Source: Nemertoderma westbladi | Lineage: Eukaryota; Xenacoelomorpha; Nemertodermatida; Nemertodermatidae | Assembly: GCA_032718475.1 (NCBI GenBank) | Contig: JAUCBJ010000512.1 | Span: 1 to 21,239 of the forward strand | Length of the DNA: 21,239 nucleotides | Reading direction: 5' to 3' | Shown here: positions 7,424 to 20,500 of the stretch, in pieces | How the letters are laid out: every line of letters begins with the position of its first letter | Numbering within the stretch: position 1 is the stretch's first letter | Notes under the pieces: model-generated | Told to the model about the DNA's origin: nothing | Seen by the model: the letters and a program-made list of their open reading frames with translations, nothing else | Database searches by the model: none | Made by a program: the position numbers and the translations under genes

Positions 7424-7630
7424 TCCGTTTTCCTAATTTCACTAGTATGTAGGTATTTTTATATCCCACGCCACTGATGTCGCCTTTTATCACTAATACT
7501 ATCTTTATTTTATTTTATTAAGCAACTTAAGAAAATGTAAATTTATATGAGTTAAAATTGTGTAGATTTGTATTGGGTGTATGTAAATTTTACAATCCGT
7601 AGGATTAATAAAGATTACATTAATTAATTC
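7424..7630 (+). mobile_element. 5'-truncated LINE- or SINE-type insertion
   Basis: The 207-bp insert is bracketed by perfect 13-bp direct repeats. Its 3' end has a small hairpin (AATCC, loop GTA, GGATT, at 7593-7605), then an AATAAAG polyadenylation-like signal and an ATTAATTAATTC tail. A variable-length target-site duplication plus a simple 3' tail is the mark of target-primed reverse transcription. No coding sequence remains, consistent with only the 3' UTR of a LINE. The family is not recognised. Confidence 0.75.
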
Positions 7631-7643
7631 ATTATGACGAAAT
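7631..7643. repeat. 13-bp target-site duplication, right copy
   Basis: An exact copy of 7411-7423, directly after the ATTAATTAATTC tail of the insertion. Confidence 0.85.
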
Positions 7644-8034
7644 CTCTGAATATTGTGTTTAACCGAAAAACACAATAACATAAACTTTTCATAAGGTTTT
7701 ACTGCTATGAAATTAGTTATTCAGAGAATCTTACTTCAAAAACACATATCTGTCTGTATTAATACCAAATCAAAGTTCATGTGTAATATGTTACAAATCT
7801 GTTTTTTTAGGAGTATCATAGAATACTTCCCATTAATAATACATTGAGGGGGGTAGATTTAATGTAAATCAATACTGTGGAGGCATTACCAGCAATGTCA
7901 CTCGGTGTTAAGTTGACAAATCTCCGATTTAAAACAGGCGTAGTATCCAAAATCGATGAGTCCCGCACCAATAATGTAATGTGTCAGTTAATGAATGGTA
8001 AAGGGCAATTTGAATATGTCTTCCCGCCCTGTAA

Positions 8035-8142
8035 GCCTCTAGACATGCCGCGGTCAATGACCTGATGCGCCGTGCATTATCTCGTGGTGGAGTAACAGCA
8101 GTATTGGAACCACAAGGCCCGTGTAGGTCAGATGTCAAGTGA
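8035..8142 (+). pseudogene. LINE ORF relic (C-terminal domain after reverse transcriptase)
   Basis: A 35-codon open stretch lies between TAA at 8032 and TGA at 8140. It includes RHAAVNDLMRRAL and TAVLEPQG followed by RSD. I recall this pattern, RH..(I/V)ND..KRAL, then LEP.GL.R.DGKRPDG, from the C-terminal region of LINE-type ORFs common in mollusc, cnidarian and other invertebrate genomes. Here the expected KRPDG is lost to a stop straight after RSDVK, and the upstream frame is broken. An overlapping frame (ATG at 7895 to TGA at 8065, 56 codons) holds the preceding sequence and may be the same relic after a frameshift. GC content is higher than in the flanks. The fragment is dead. A chance resemblance cannot be fully excluded. 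Confidence 0.5.
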
Positions 8143-8158
8143 TAAAGGTGTATATATG

Positions 8159-8334
8159 GTCAACACTTCGAAATAGTCAACACTTCGAAAAACCATGTCA
8201 ACTTTTCGAAATAATGATTTGAAGAGCACCTTTTTATTGCAAATTTTTACCCCATGTTAACACTTCGAAAGGCCATGTCAACACCTCGAAAGACTATGTC
8301 AACACTTCGAAAGACCATGTCAACACTTCGAAAA
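8159..8334. repeat. TTCGAA-motif short tandem array
   Basis: Seven copies of a motif close to GTCAACACTTCGAAA are present. Three are irregularly spaced at 8159-8211. Four form a 21-bp tandem at about 8252-8334, with one CACCTCGAAA variant. Because 21 is a multiple of three, the minus strand stays open across it, but the resulting peptide is only the repeat. TTCGAA is palindromic, so each copy carries a symmetric site. Confidence 0.85.
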
Positions 8335-8577
8335 GTAAATAGAATGTAATTGAATGTAAATAGAAATAGAGTATATTTTAAAATACAGATACAATAATAA
8401 CTATATATGGTTAAGGTTGGGTTATAGAATGTATACGACCGGTAGTAAGAACATAAGAACAATTACTAATTATGTAAGTTTTTTTTAGTAATAAGGAATA
8501 TTATTGCGAATCATTTCAGTTAATAGAATAAAATTAAAAATCTACCAACACAGGTATGTAGTACAGTACACCGTAGA
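8335..8577. other. AT-rich spacer before the satellite
   Basis: Repeats of GAATGTAA and AAATAGA occur near 8332-8378, and a T run near 8479-8487. The final 50 bases become rich in CAGTA or GTAGT motifs that resemble the satellite edge. No gene is seen. Confidence 0.45.
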
Positions 8578-11500
8578 CAGTAGTGTAGTGGTAAGTCACT
8601 GCTGATGAAATCAACGCCCAAACATTGGGAATCCCATCCCAGTGTAGTGGTAAGTCACTGCTGATGAAATCAGCTCCCAAACATTGGGAATCCCATCCCA
8701 GTGCAGTGGTAAGTCACTGCTGATGAAATCAACGCCCAAACATTGGGAATCCCATCCCAGTGCAGTGGTAAGTCACTGCTGATGAAATCAACGCCCAAAC
8801 ATTGGGAATCCCATCCCAATGCAGTGGTAAGTCAGTACTGATGAAATCACCGCCCAAACATTGGGAATCCCATCCCAGTGCAGTGGTAAGTCACTGCTGA
8901 TGAAATCAGCTCCCAAACATTGGGAATCCCATCCCAGTGCAGTGGTAAGTCACTGCTGATGAAATCAACGCCCAAACATTGGGAATCCCATCCCAGTGCA
9001 GTGGTAAGTCACTGCTGATGAAATCAACGCCCAAACATTGGGAATCCCATCCCAATGCAGTGGTAAGTCAGTACTGATGAAATCAGCGCCCAAACATTGG
9101 GAATCCCATCCCAGTGCAGTGGTAAGTCACTGCTGATGAAATCAGCGCCCAAACATTGGGAATCCCATCCCAGTGCAGTGGTAAGTCACTGCTGATAAAA
9201 TCAGCGCCCAAACATTGGGAATCCCATCCCAGTGCAGTGGTAAGTCAGTACTGATGAAATCAGCGCCCAAACATTGGGGATCCCATCCCAGTGCAGTGGT
9301 AAGTCACTGCTGATGAAATCAGCGCCCAAACATTGGGAATCCCATCCCAGTGCAGTGGCAAGTCAGTACTGATGAAATCAGCGCCCAAACATTGGGGATC
9401 CCATCCCAGTGCAGTGGTAAGTCACTGATGATGAAATCAGCGCCCAAACATTGGGAATCCCATCCCAGTGCAGTGGTAAGTCACTGCTGATGAAATCAAC
9501 GCCCAAACATTGGGAATCCCATCCCAGTGCAGTGGTAAGTCACTGCTGATGAAATCAGCGCCCAAACATTGGGAATCCCATCCCAGTGCAGTGGTAAGTC
9601 ACTGCTGATGAAATCAGCGCCCAAACATTGGGAATCCCATCCCAGTGCAGTGGTAAGTCACTGCTGATGAAATCAGCTCCCAAACATTGGGAATCCCATC
9701 CCAGTGCAGTGGTAAGTCACTGCTGATGAAATCAGCGCCCAAACATTGGGAATCCCATCCCAGTGCAGTGGTAAGTCACTGCTGATGAAATCAGCGCCCA
9801 AACATTGGGAATCCCATCCCAGTGCAGTGGTAAGTCACTGCTGATGAAATCAACGCCCAAACATTGGGAATCCCATCCCAGTGCAGTGGTAAGTCACTGC
9901 TGATGAAATCAGCGCCCAAACATTGGGAATCCCATCCCAGTGCAGTGGTAAGTCACTGCTGATGAAATCAGCGCCCAAACATTGGGAATCCCATCCCAGT
10001 GCAGTGGTAAGTCACTGCTGATGAAATCAGCTCCCAAACATTGGGAATCCCATCCCAGTGCAGTGGTAAGTCACTGCTGATGAAATCAGGGCCCAAACAT
10101 TGGGAATCCCATCCCAGTGCAGTGGTAAGTCACTGCTGATGAAATCAACGCCCAAACATTGGGAATCCCATCCCAGTGCAGTGGTAAGTCACTGCTGATG
10201 AAATCAACGCCCAAACATTGGGAATCCCATCCCAGTGCAGTGGTAAGTCACTGCTGATGAAATCAACGCCCAAACATTGGGAATCCCATCCCAGTGCAGT
10301 GGTAAGTCACTGCTGATGAAATCAACGCCCAAACATTGGGAATCCCATCCCAGTGCAGTGGTAAGTCACTGCTGATGAAATCAACGCCCAAACATTGGGA
10401 ATCCCATCCCAGTGCAGTGGTAAGTCACTGCTGATGAAATCAACGCCCAAACATTGGGAATCCCATCCCAGTGCAGTGGTAAGTCACTGCTGATGAAATC
10501 AACGCCCAAACATTGGGAATCCCATCCCAGTGCAGTGGTAAGTCACTGCTGATGAAATCAACGCCCAAACATTGGGAATCTCATCCCAGTGCAGTGGTAA
10601 GTCACTGCTGATGAAATCAGCGCCCAAACATTTGGAATCCCATCCCAGTGCAGTGGTAAGTCACTGCTGATGAAATCAACGCCCAAACATTGGGAATCCC
10701 ATCCCAGTGCAGTGGTAAGTCACTGCTGATGAAATCAGCGCCCAAACATTGGGAATCCCATCCCAGTGCAGTGGTAAGTCACTGCTGATGAAATCAACGC
10801 CCAAACATTGGGAATCCCATCCCAGTGCAGTGGTAAGTCACTGCTGATGAAATCAACGCCCAAACATTGGGAATCCCATCCCAGTGCAGTGGTAAGTCAC
10901 TGCTGATGAAATCAACGCCCAAACATTGGGAATCCCCTCCCAGTGTAGTGGTAAGTCACTGCTGATGAAATCAGCGCCCAAACATTGGGAATCCCATCCC
11001 AGTGCAGTGGTAAGTCACTGCTGATGAAATCAACGCCCAAACATTGGGAATCCCATCCCAGTGCAGTGGTAAGTCACTGCTGATGAAATCAGCGCCCAAA
11101 CATTTGGAATCCCATCCCAGTGCAGTGGTAAGTCACTGCTGATGAAATCAGCGCCCAAACATTTGGAATCCCATCCCAGTGCAGTGGTAAGTCACTGCTG
11201 ATGAAATCAGCGCCCAAACATTTGGAATCCCATCCCAGTGCAGTGGTAAGTCACTGCTGATGAAATCAGCGCCCAAACATTGGGAATCCCATCCCAGTGC
11301 AGTGGTAAGTCACTGCTGATGAAATCAGCGCCCAAACATTGGGAATCCCATCCCAGTGCAGTGGTAAGTCACTGCTGATGAAATCAGCGCCCAAACATTG
11401 GGAATCCCATCCCAGTGCAGTGGTAAGTCACTGCTGATGAAATCAACGCCCAAACATTGGGAATCCCATCCCAGTGCAGTGGTAAGTCACTGCTGATGAA

Positions 11501-14500
11501 ATCAACGCCCAAACATTGGGAATCCCATCCCAGTGTAGTGGTAAGTCACTGCTGATGAAATCAGCGCCCAAACATTGGGAATCCCATCCCAGTGCAGTGG
11601 TAAGTCACTGCTGATGAAATCAACGCCCAAACATTGGGAATCCCATCCCAGTGCAGTGGTAAGTCACTGCTGATGAAATCAGCGCCCAAACATTTGGAAT
11701 CCCATCCCAGTGCAGTGGTAAGTCACTGCTGATGAAATCAGCGCCCAAACATTTGGAATCCCATCCCAGTGCAGTGGTAAGTCACTGCTGATGAAATCAG
11801 CGCCCAAACATTGGGAATCCCATCCCAGTGCAGTGGTAAGTCACTGCTGATGAAATCAGCGCCCAAACGTTGGGAATCCCATCCCAGTGCAGTGGTAAGT
11901 CACTGCTGATGAAATCAGCGCCCAAACATTTGGAATCCCATCCCAGTGCAGTGGTAAGTCACTGCTGATGAAATCAACGCCCAAACATTGGGAATCCCAT
12001 CCCAGTGCAGTGGTAAGTCACTGCTGATGAAATCAGCGCCCAAACATTTGGAATCCCATCCCAGTGCAGTGGTAAGTCACTGCTAATGAAATCAGCGCCC
12101 AAACATTGGGAATCCCATCCCAGTGCAGTGGTAAGTCACTGCTGATGAAATCAGCTCCCAAACATTTGGAATCCCATCCCAGTGCAGTGGTAAGTCACTG
12201 CTAATGAAATCAACGCCCAAACATTGGGAATCCCATCCCAGTGCAGTGGTAAGTCACTGCTAATGAAATCAGCGCCCAAACATTTGGAATCCCATCCCAG
12301 TGCAGTGGTAAGTCACTGCTGATGAAATCAGCGCCCAAACATTTGGAATCCCATCCCAGTGCAGTGGTAAGTCACTGCTGATGAAATCAGGGCCCAAACA
12401 TTGGGAATCCCATCCCAGTGCAGTGGTAAGTCACTGCTGATGAAATCAGCGCCCAAACATTTGGAATCCCATCCCAGTGCAGTGGTAAGTCACTGCTGAT
12501 GAAATCAGCGCCCAAACATTTGGAATCCCATCCCAGTGTAGTGGTAAGTCACTGCTGATGAAATCAGCGCCCAAACATTGGGAATCCCATCCCAGTGCAG
12601 TGGTAAGTCACTGCTGATGAAATCAGCGCCCAAACATTTGGAATCCCATCCCAGTGCAGTGGTAAGTAAGTCACTGCTGATGAAATCAGCGCCCAAACAT
12701 TGGGAATCCCATCCCAGTGCAGTGGTAAGTCACTGCTGATGAAATCAGCGCCCAAACATTGGGAATCCCATCCCAGTGCAGTGGTAAGTCACTGCTGATG
12801 AAATCAGCGCCCAAACATTGGGAATCCCATCCCAGTGCAGTGGTAAGTCACTGCTGATGAAATCAGCTCCCAAACATTGGGAATCCCATCCCAGTGCAGT
12901 GGTAAGTCACTGCTGATGAAATCAGGGCCCAAACATTGGGAATCCCATCCCAGTGCAGTGGTAAGTCACTGCTGATGAAATCAACGCCCAAACATTGGGA
13001 ATCCCATCCCAGTGCAGTGGTAAGTCACTGCTGATGAAATCAACGCCCAAACATTGGGAATCCCATCCCAGTGCAGTGGTAAGTCACTGCTGATGAAATC
13101 AACGCCCAAACATTGGGAATCCCATCCCAGTGCAGTGGTAAGTCACTGCTGATGAAATCAACGCCCAAACATTGGGAATCCCATCCCAGTGCAGTGGTAA
13201 GTCACTGCTGATGAAATCAACGCCCAAACATTGGGAATCCCATCCCAGTGCAGTGGTAAGTCACTGCTGATGAAATCAACGCCCAAACATTGGGAATCCC
13301 ATCCCAGTGCAGTGGTAAGTCACTGCTGATGAAATCAACGCCCAAACATTGGGAATCCCATCCCAGTGCAGTGGTAAGTCACTGCTGATGAAATCAACGC
13401 CCAAACATTGGGAATCCCATCCCAGTGCAGTGGTAAGTCACTGCTGATGAAATCAGCGCCCAAACATTTGGAATCCCATCCCAGTGCAGTGGTAAGTCAC
13501 TGCTGATGAAATCAACGCCCAAACATTGGGAATCCCATCCCAGTGCAGTGGTAAGTCACTGCTGATGAAATCAGCGCCCAAACATTGGGAATCCCATCCC
13601 AGTGCAGTGGTAAGTCACTGCTGATGAAATCAACGCCCAAACATTGGGAATCCCATCCCAGTGCAGTGGTAAGTCACTGCTGATGAAATCAACGCCCAAA
13701 CATTGGGAATCCCATCCCAGTGCAGTGGTAAGTCACTGCTGATGAAATCAACGCCCAAACATTGGGAATCCCATCCCAGTGTAGTGGTAAGTCACTGCTG
13801 ATGAAATCAGCGCCCAAACATTTGGAATCCCATCCCAGTGCAGTGGTAAGTCACTGCTAATGAAATCAGCGCCCAAACATTGGGAATCCCATCCCAGTGC
13901 AGTGGTAAGTCACTGCTGATGAAATCAGCGCCCAAACATTTGGAATCCCATCCCAGTGCAGTGGTAAGTCACTGCTGATGAAATCAACGCCCAAACATTG
14001 GGAATCCCATCCCAGTGCAGTGGTAAGTCACTGCTAATGAAATCAGCGCCCAAACATTTGGAATCCCATCCCAGTGCAGTGGTAAGTCACTGCTGATGAA
14101 ATCAGCGCCCAAACATTTGGAATCCCATCACAGTGCAGTGGTAAGTCACTGCTGATGAAATCAGGGCCCAAACATTGGGAATCCCATCCCAGTGCAGTGG
14201 TAAGTCACTGCTGATGAAATCAGCGCCCAAACATTTGGAATCCCATCCCAGTGCAGTGGTAAGTCACTGCTGATGAAATCAGCGCCCAAACATTTGGAAT
14301 CCCATCCCAGTGTAGTGGTAAGTCACTGCTGATGAAATCAGCGCCCAAACATTGGGAATCCCATCCCAGTGCAGTGGTAAGTCACTGCTGATGAAATCAG
14401 CGCCCAAACATTTGGAATCCCATCCCAGTGCAGTGGTAAGTAAGTCACTGCTGATGAAATCAGCGCCCAAACATTGGGAATCCCATCCCAGTGCAGTGGT

Positions 14501-17500
14501 AAGTCACTGCTGATGAAATCAGCGCCCAAACATTGGGAATCCCATCCCAGTGCAGTGGTAAGTCACTGCTGATGAAATCAGCGCCCAAACATTGGGAATC
14601 CCATCCCAGTGCAGTGGTAAGTCACTGCTGATGAAATCAGCTCCCAAACATTGGGAATCCCATCCCAGTGCAGTGGTAAGTCACTGCTGATGAAATCAGG
14701 GCCCAAACATTGGGAATCCCATCCCAGTGCAGTGGTAAGTCACTGCTGATGAAATCAACGCCCAAACATTGGGAATCCCATCCCAGTGCAGTGGTAAGTC
14801 ACTGCTGATGAAATCAACGCCCAAACATTGGGAATCCCATCCCAGTGCAGTGGTAAGTCACTGCTGATGAAATCAACGCCCAAACATTGGGAATCCCATC
14901 CCAGTGCAGTGGTAAGTCACTGCTGATGAAATCAACGCCCAAACATTGGGAATCCCATCCCAGTGCAGTGGTAAGTCACTGCTGATGAAATCAACGCCCA
15001 AACATTGGGAATCCCATCCCAGTGCAGTGGTAAGTCACTGCTGATGAAATCAACGCCCAAACATTGGGAATCCCATCCCAGTGCAGTGGTAAGTCACTGC
15101 TGATGAAATCAACGCCCAAACATTGGGAATCCCATCCCAGTGCAGTGGTAAGTCACTGCTGATGAAATCAACGCCCAAACATTGGGAATCCCATCCCAGT
15201 GCAGTGGTAAGTCACTGCTGATGAAATCAGCGCCCAAACATTTGGAATCCCATCCCAGTGCAGTGGTAAGTCACTGCTGATGAAATCAACGCCCAAACAT
15301 TGGGAATCCCATCCCAGTGCAGTGGTAAGTCACTGCTGATGAAATCAGCGCCCAAACATTGGGAATCCCATCCCAGTGCAGTGGTACGTCACTGCTGATG
15401 AAATCAACGCCCAAACATTGGGAATCCCATCCCAGTGCAGTGGTAAGTCACTGCTGATGAAATCAACGCCCAAACATTGGGAATCCCATCCCAGTGCAGT
15501 GGTAAGTCACTGCTGATGAAATCAACGCCCAAACATTGGGAATCCCATCCCAGTGCAGTGGTAAGTCACTGCTGATGAAATCAGCGCCCAAACATTGGGA
15601 ATCCCATCCCAGTGCAGTGGTAAGTCACTGCTGATGAAATCAACGCCCAAACATTGGGAATCCCATCCCAGTGCAGTGGTAAGTCACTGCTGATGAAATC
15701 AGCGCCCAAACATTTGGAATCCCATCCCAGTGCAGTGGTAAGTCACTGCTGATGAAATCAGCGCCCAAACATTTGGAATCCCATCCCAGTGCAGTGGTAA
15801 GTCACTGCTGATGAAATCAGCGCCCAAACATTTGGTATCCCATCCCAGTGCAGTGGTAAGTCACTGCTGATGAAATCAGCGCCCAAACATTGGGAATCCC
15901 ATCCCAGTGCAGTGGTAAGTCACTGCTGATGAAATCAGCGCCCAAACATTGGGAATCCCATCCCAGTGCAGTGGTAAGTCACTGCTGATGAAATCAGCGC
16001 CCAAACATTGGGAATCCCATCCCAGTGCAGTGGTAAGTCACTGCTGATGAAATCAACGCCCAAACATTGGGAGTCCCATCCCAGTGCAGTGGTAAGTCAC
16101 TGCTGATGAAATCAACGCCCAAACATTGGGAATCCCATCCCAGTGTAGTGGTAAGTCACTGCTGATGAAATCAGCGCCCAAACATTGGGAATCCCATCCC
16201 AGTGCAGTGGTAAGTCACTGCTGATGAAATCAACGCCCAAACATTGGGAATCCCATCCCAGTGCAGTGGTAAGTCACTGCTGATGAAATCAGCGCCCAAA
16301 CATTTGGAATCCCATCCCAGTGCAGTGGTAAGTCACTGCTGATGAAATCAGCGCCCAAACATTTGGAATCCCATCCCAGTGCAGTGGTAAGTCACTGCTG
16401 ATGAAATCAGCGCCCAAACATTGGGAATCCCATCCCAGTGCAGTGGTAAGTCACTGCTGATGAAATCAGCGCCCAAACATTGGGAATCCCATCCCAGTGC
16501 AGTGGTAAGTCACTGCTGATGAAATCAGCGCCCAAACATTTGGAATCCCATCCCAGTGCAGTGGTAAGTCACTGCTGATGAAATCAACGCCCAAACATTG
16601 GGAATCCCATCCCAGTGCAGTGGTAAGTCACTGCTGATGAAATCAGCGCCCAAACATTTGGAATCCCATCCCAGTGCAGTGGTAAGTCACTGCTGATGAA
16701 ATCAGCGCCCAAACATTGGGAATCCCATCCCAGTGCAGTGGTAAGTCACTGCTGATGAAATCAGCGCCCAAACATTTGGAATCCCATCCCAGTGCAGTGG
16801 TAAGTCACTGCTGATGAAATCAACGCCCAAACATTGGGAATCCCCCAGTGCAGTGGTAAGTCACTGCTGATGAAATCAGCGCCCAAACATTTGGAATCCC
16901 ATCCCAGTGCAGTGGTAAGTCACTGCTGATGAAATCAGCGCCCAAACATTTGGAATCCCATCCCAGTGCAGTGGTAAGTCACTGCTGATGAAATCAGCGC
17001 CCAAACATTTGGAATCCCATCCCAGTGCAGTGGTAAGTCACTGCTGATGAAATCAGCGCCCAAACATTGGGAATCCCATCCCAGTGCAGTGGTAAGTCAC
17101 TGCTGATGAAATCAGCGCCCAAACATTTGGAATCCCATCCCAGTGCAGTGGTAAGTAAGTCACTGCTGATGAAATCAGCGCCCAAACATTGGGAATCCCA
17201 TCCCAGTGCAGTGGTAAGTCACTGCTGATGAAATCAGCGCCCAAACATTTGGAATCCCATCCCAGTGCAGTGGTAAGTCACTGCTGATGAAATCAGCGCC
17301 CAAACATTGGGAATCCCATCCCAGTGCAGTGGTAAGTCACTGCTGATGAAATCAGCGCCCAAACATTTGGAATCCCATCCCAGTGCAGTGGTAAGTCACT
17401 GCTGATGAAATCAACGCCCAAACATTGGGAATCCCATCCCAGTGCAGTGGTAAGTCACTGCTGATGAAATCAGCGCCCAAACATTTGGAATCCCATCCCA

Positions 17501-20500
17501 GTGCAGTGGTAAGTCACTGCTGATGAAATCAACGCCCAAACATTGGGAATCCCATCCCAGTGCAGTGGTAAGTCACTGCTGATGAAATCAGCGCCCAAAC
17601 ATTTGGAATCCCATCCCAGTGCAGTGGTAAGTCACTGCTGATGAAATCAGCGCCCAAACATTGGGAATCCCATCCCAGTGCAGTGGTAAGTCACTGCTGA
17701 TGAAATCAGCGCCCAAACATTTGGAATCCCATCCCAGTGCAGTGGTAAGTCACTGCTGATGAAATCAACGCCCAAACATTGGGAATCCCATCCCAGTGCA
17801 GTGGTAAGTCACTGCTGATGAAATCAGCGCCCAAACATTTGGAATCCCATCCCAGTGCAGTGGTAAGTCACTGCTGATGAAATCAGCGCCCAAACATTGG
17901 GAATCCCATCCCAGTGCAGTGGTAAGTCACTGCTGATGAAATCAGCGCCCAAACATTGGGAATCCCATCCCAGTGCAGTGGTAAGTCACTGCTGATGAAA
18001 TCAGCGCCCAAACATTTGGAATCCCATCCCAGTGCAGTGGTAAGTCACTGCTGATGAAATCAGCGCCCAAACATTTGGAATCCCATCCCAGTGCAGTGGT
18101 AAGTCACTGCTGATGAAATCAGCGCCCAAACATTGGGAATCCCATCCCAGTGCAGTGGTAAGTCACTGCTGATGAAATCAGCGCCCAAACATTTGGAATC
18201 CCATCCCAGTGCAGTGGTAAGTCACTGCTGATGAAATCAGCGCCCAAACATTGGGAATCCCATCCCAGTGCAGTGGTAAGTCACTGCTGATGAAATCAGC
18301 GCCCAAACATTGGGAATCCCATCCCAGTGCAGTGGTAAGTCACTGCTGATGAAATCAGCGCCCAAACATTGGGAATCCCATCCCAGTGCAGTGGTAAGTC
18401 ACTGCTGATGAAATCAGCGCCCAAACATTGGGAATCCCATCCCAGTGCAGTGGTAAGTCACTGCTGATGAAATCAGCGCCCAAACATTGGGAATCCCATC
18501 CCAGTGCAGTGGTAAGTCACTGCTGATGAAATCAACGCCCAAACATTGGGAATCCCATCCCAGTGCAGTGGTAAGTCACTGCTGATGAAATCAACGCCCA
18601 AACATTGGGAATCCCATCCCAGTGCAGTGGTAAGTCACTGCTGATGAAATCAACGCCCAAACATTGGGAATCCCATCCCAGTGCAGTGGTAAGTCACTGC
18701 TGATGAAATCAACGCCCAAACATTGGGAATCCCATCCCAGTGCAGTGGTAAGTCACTGCTGATGAAATCAACGCCCAAACATTGGGAATCCCATCCCAGT
18801 GCAGTGGTAAGTCACTGCTGATGAAATCAACGCCCAAACATTGGGAATCCCATCCCAGTGCAGTGGTAAGTCACTGCTGATGAAATCAGCGCCCAAACAT
18901 TTGGAATCCCATCCCAGTGCAGTGGTAAGTCACTGCTGATGAAATCAACGCCCAAACATTGGGAATCCCATCCCAGTGCAGTGGTAAGTCACTGCTGATG
19001 AAATCAGCGCCCAAACATTGGGAATCCCATCCCAGTGCAGTGGTAAGTCACTGCTGATGAAATCAACGCCCAAACATTGGGAATCCCATCCCAGTGCAGT
19101 GGTAAGTCACTGCTGATGAAATCAACGCCCAAACATTGGGAATCCCATCCCAGTGCAGTGGTAAGTCACTGCTGATGAAATCAACGCCCAAACATTGGGA
19201 ATCCCATCCCAGTGCAGTGGTAAGTCACTGCTGATGAAATCAGCGCCCAAACATTGGGAATCCCATCCCAGTGCAGTGGTAAGTCACTGCTGATGAAATC
19301 AACGCCCAAACATTGGGAATCCCATCCCAGTGCAGTGGTAAGTCACTGCTGATGAAATCAGCGCCCAAACATTTGGAATCCCATCCCAGTGCAGTGGTAA
19401 GTCACTGCTGATGAAATCAGCGCCCAAACATTGGGAATCCCATCCCAGTGCAGTGGTAAGTCACTGCTGATGAAATCAGCGCCCAAACATTGGGAATCCC
19501 ATCCCAGTGCAGTGGTAAGTCACTGCTGATGAAATCAGCGCCCAAACATTGGGAATCCCATCCCAGTGCAGTGGTAAGTCACTGCTGATGAAATCAGCGC
19601 CCAAACATTGGGAATCCCATCCCAGTGCAGTGGTAAGTCACTGCTGATGAAATCAGCGCCCAAACATTGGGAATCCCATCCCAGTGCAGTGGTAAGTCAC
19701 TGCTGATGAAATCAGCGCCCAAACATTGGGAATCCCATCCCAGTGCAGTGGTAAGTCACTGCTGATGAAATCAGCGCCCAAACATTGGGAATCCCATCCC
19801 AGTGCAGTGGTAAGTCACTGCTGATGAAATCAGCGCCCAAACATTGGGAATCCCATCCCAGTGCAGTGGTAAGTCACTGCTGATGAAATCAGCGCCCAAA
19901 CATTGGGAATCCCATCCCAGTGCAGTGGTAAGTCACTGCTGATGAAATCAGCGCCCAAACATTTGGAATCCCATCCCAGTGCAGTGGTAAGTCACTGCTG
20001 ATGAAATCAGCGCCCAAACATTGGGAATCCCATCCCAGTGCAGTGGTAAGTCACTGCTGATGAAATCAGCGCCCAAACATTGGGAATCCCATCCCAGTGC
20101 AGTGGTAAGTCACTGCTGATGAAATCAGCGCCCAAACATTGGGAATCCCATCCCAGTGCAGTGGTAAGTCACTGCTGATGAAATCAGCGCCCAAACATTG
20201 GGAATCCCATCCCAGTGCAGTGGTAAGTCACTGCTGATGAAATCAACGCCCAAACATTGGGAATCCCATCCCAGTGCAGTGGTAAGTCACTGCTGATGAA
20301 ATCAGCGCCCAAACATTGGGAATCCCATCCCAGTGCAGTGGTAAGTCACTGCTGATGAAATCAGCGCCCAAACATTGGGAATCCCATCCCAGTGCAGTGG
20401 TAAGTCACTGCTGATGAAATCAGCGCCCAAACATTGGGAATCCCATCCCAGTGCAGTGGTAAGTCACTGCTGATGAAATCAGCGCCCAAACATTGGGAAT

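Larger units (their letters stand above)
7401..7840. repeat. Diverged direct repeat, copy 2 (interrupted)
   Basis: This aligns with 5921-6160 once nt 7424-7630 and one copy of a 13-bp duplication are removed. The order of shared blocks is the same as in copy 1, including TTTAACCGAAAAACA at about 7659-7673 and AGTATCATAGAATACTT near the end. Confidence 0.65.

Noticed and set aside
7877-8065. Real small gene or PIBF1 exon
   Set aside because: The frame has no upstream ATG before 7895, does not resemble the PIBF1 segment that should follow, and overlaps a LINE-like relic in another frame.
8247-8462. Minus-strand 71-residue open frame with repeated FRSVDM
   Set aside because: The repeat is just the 21-bp TTCGAA array read in frame, followed by AT-rich sequence.
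12505-17244. Repeated 63-residue minus-strand proteins beginning MGADFISSDL
   Set aside because: They are frames through the 59-bp satellite and appear only where a 4-bp gain resets the frame. They have no coding character.
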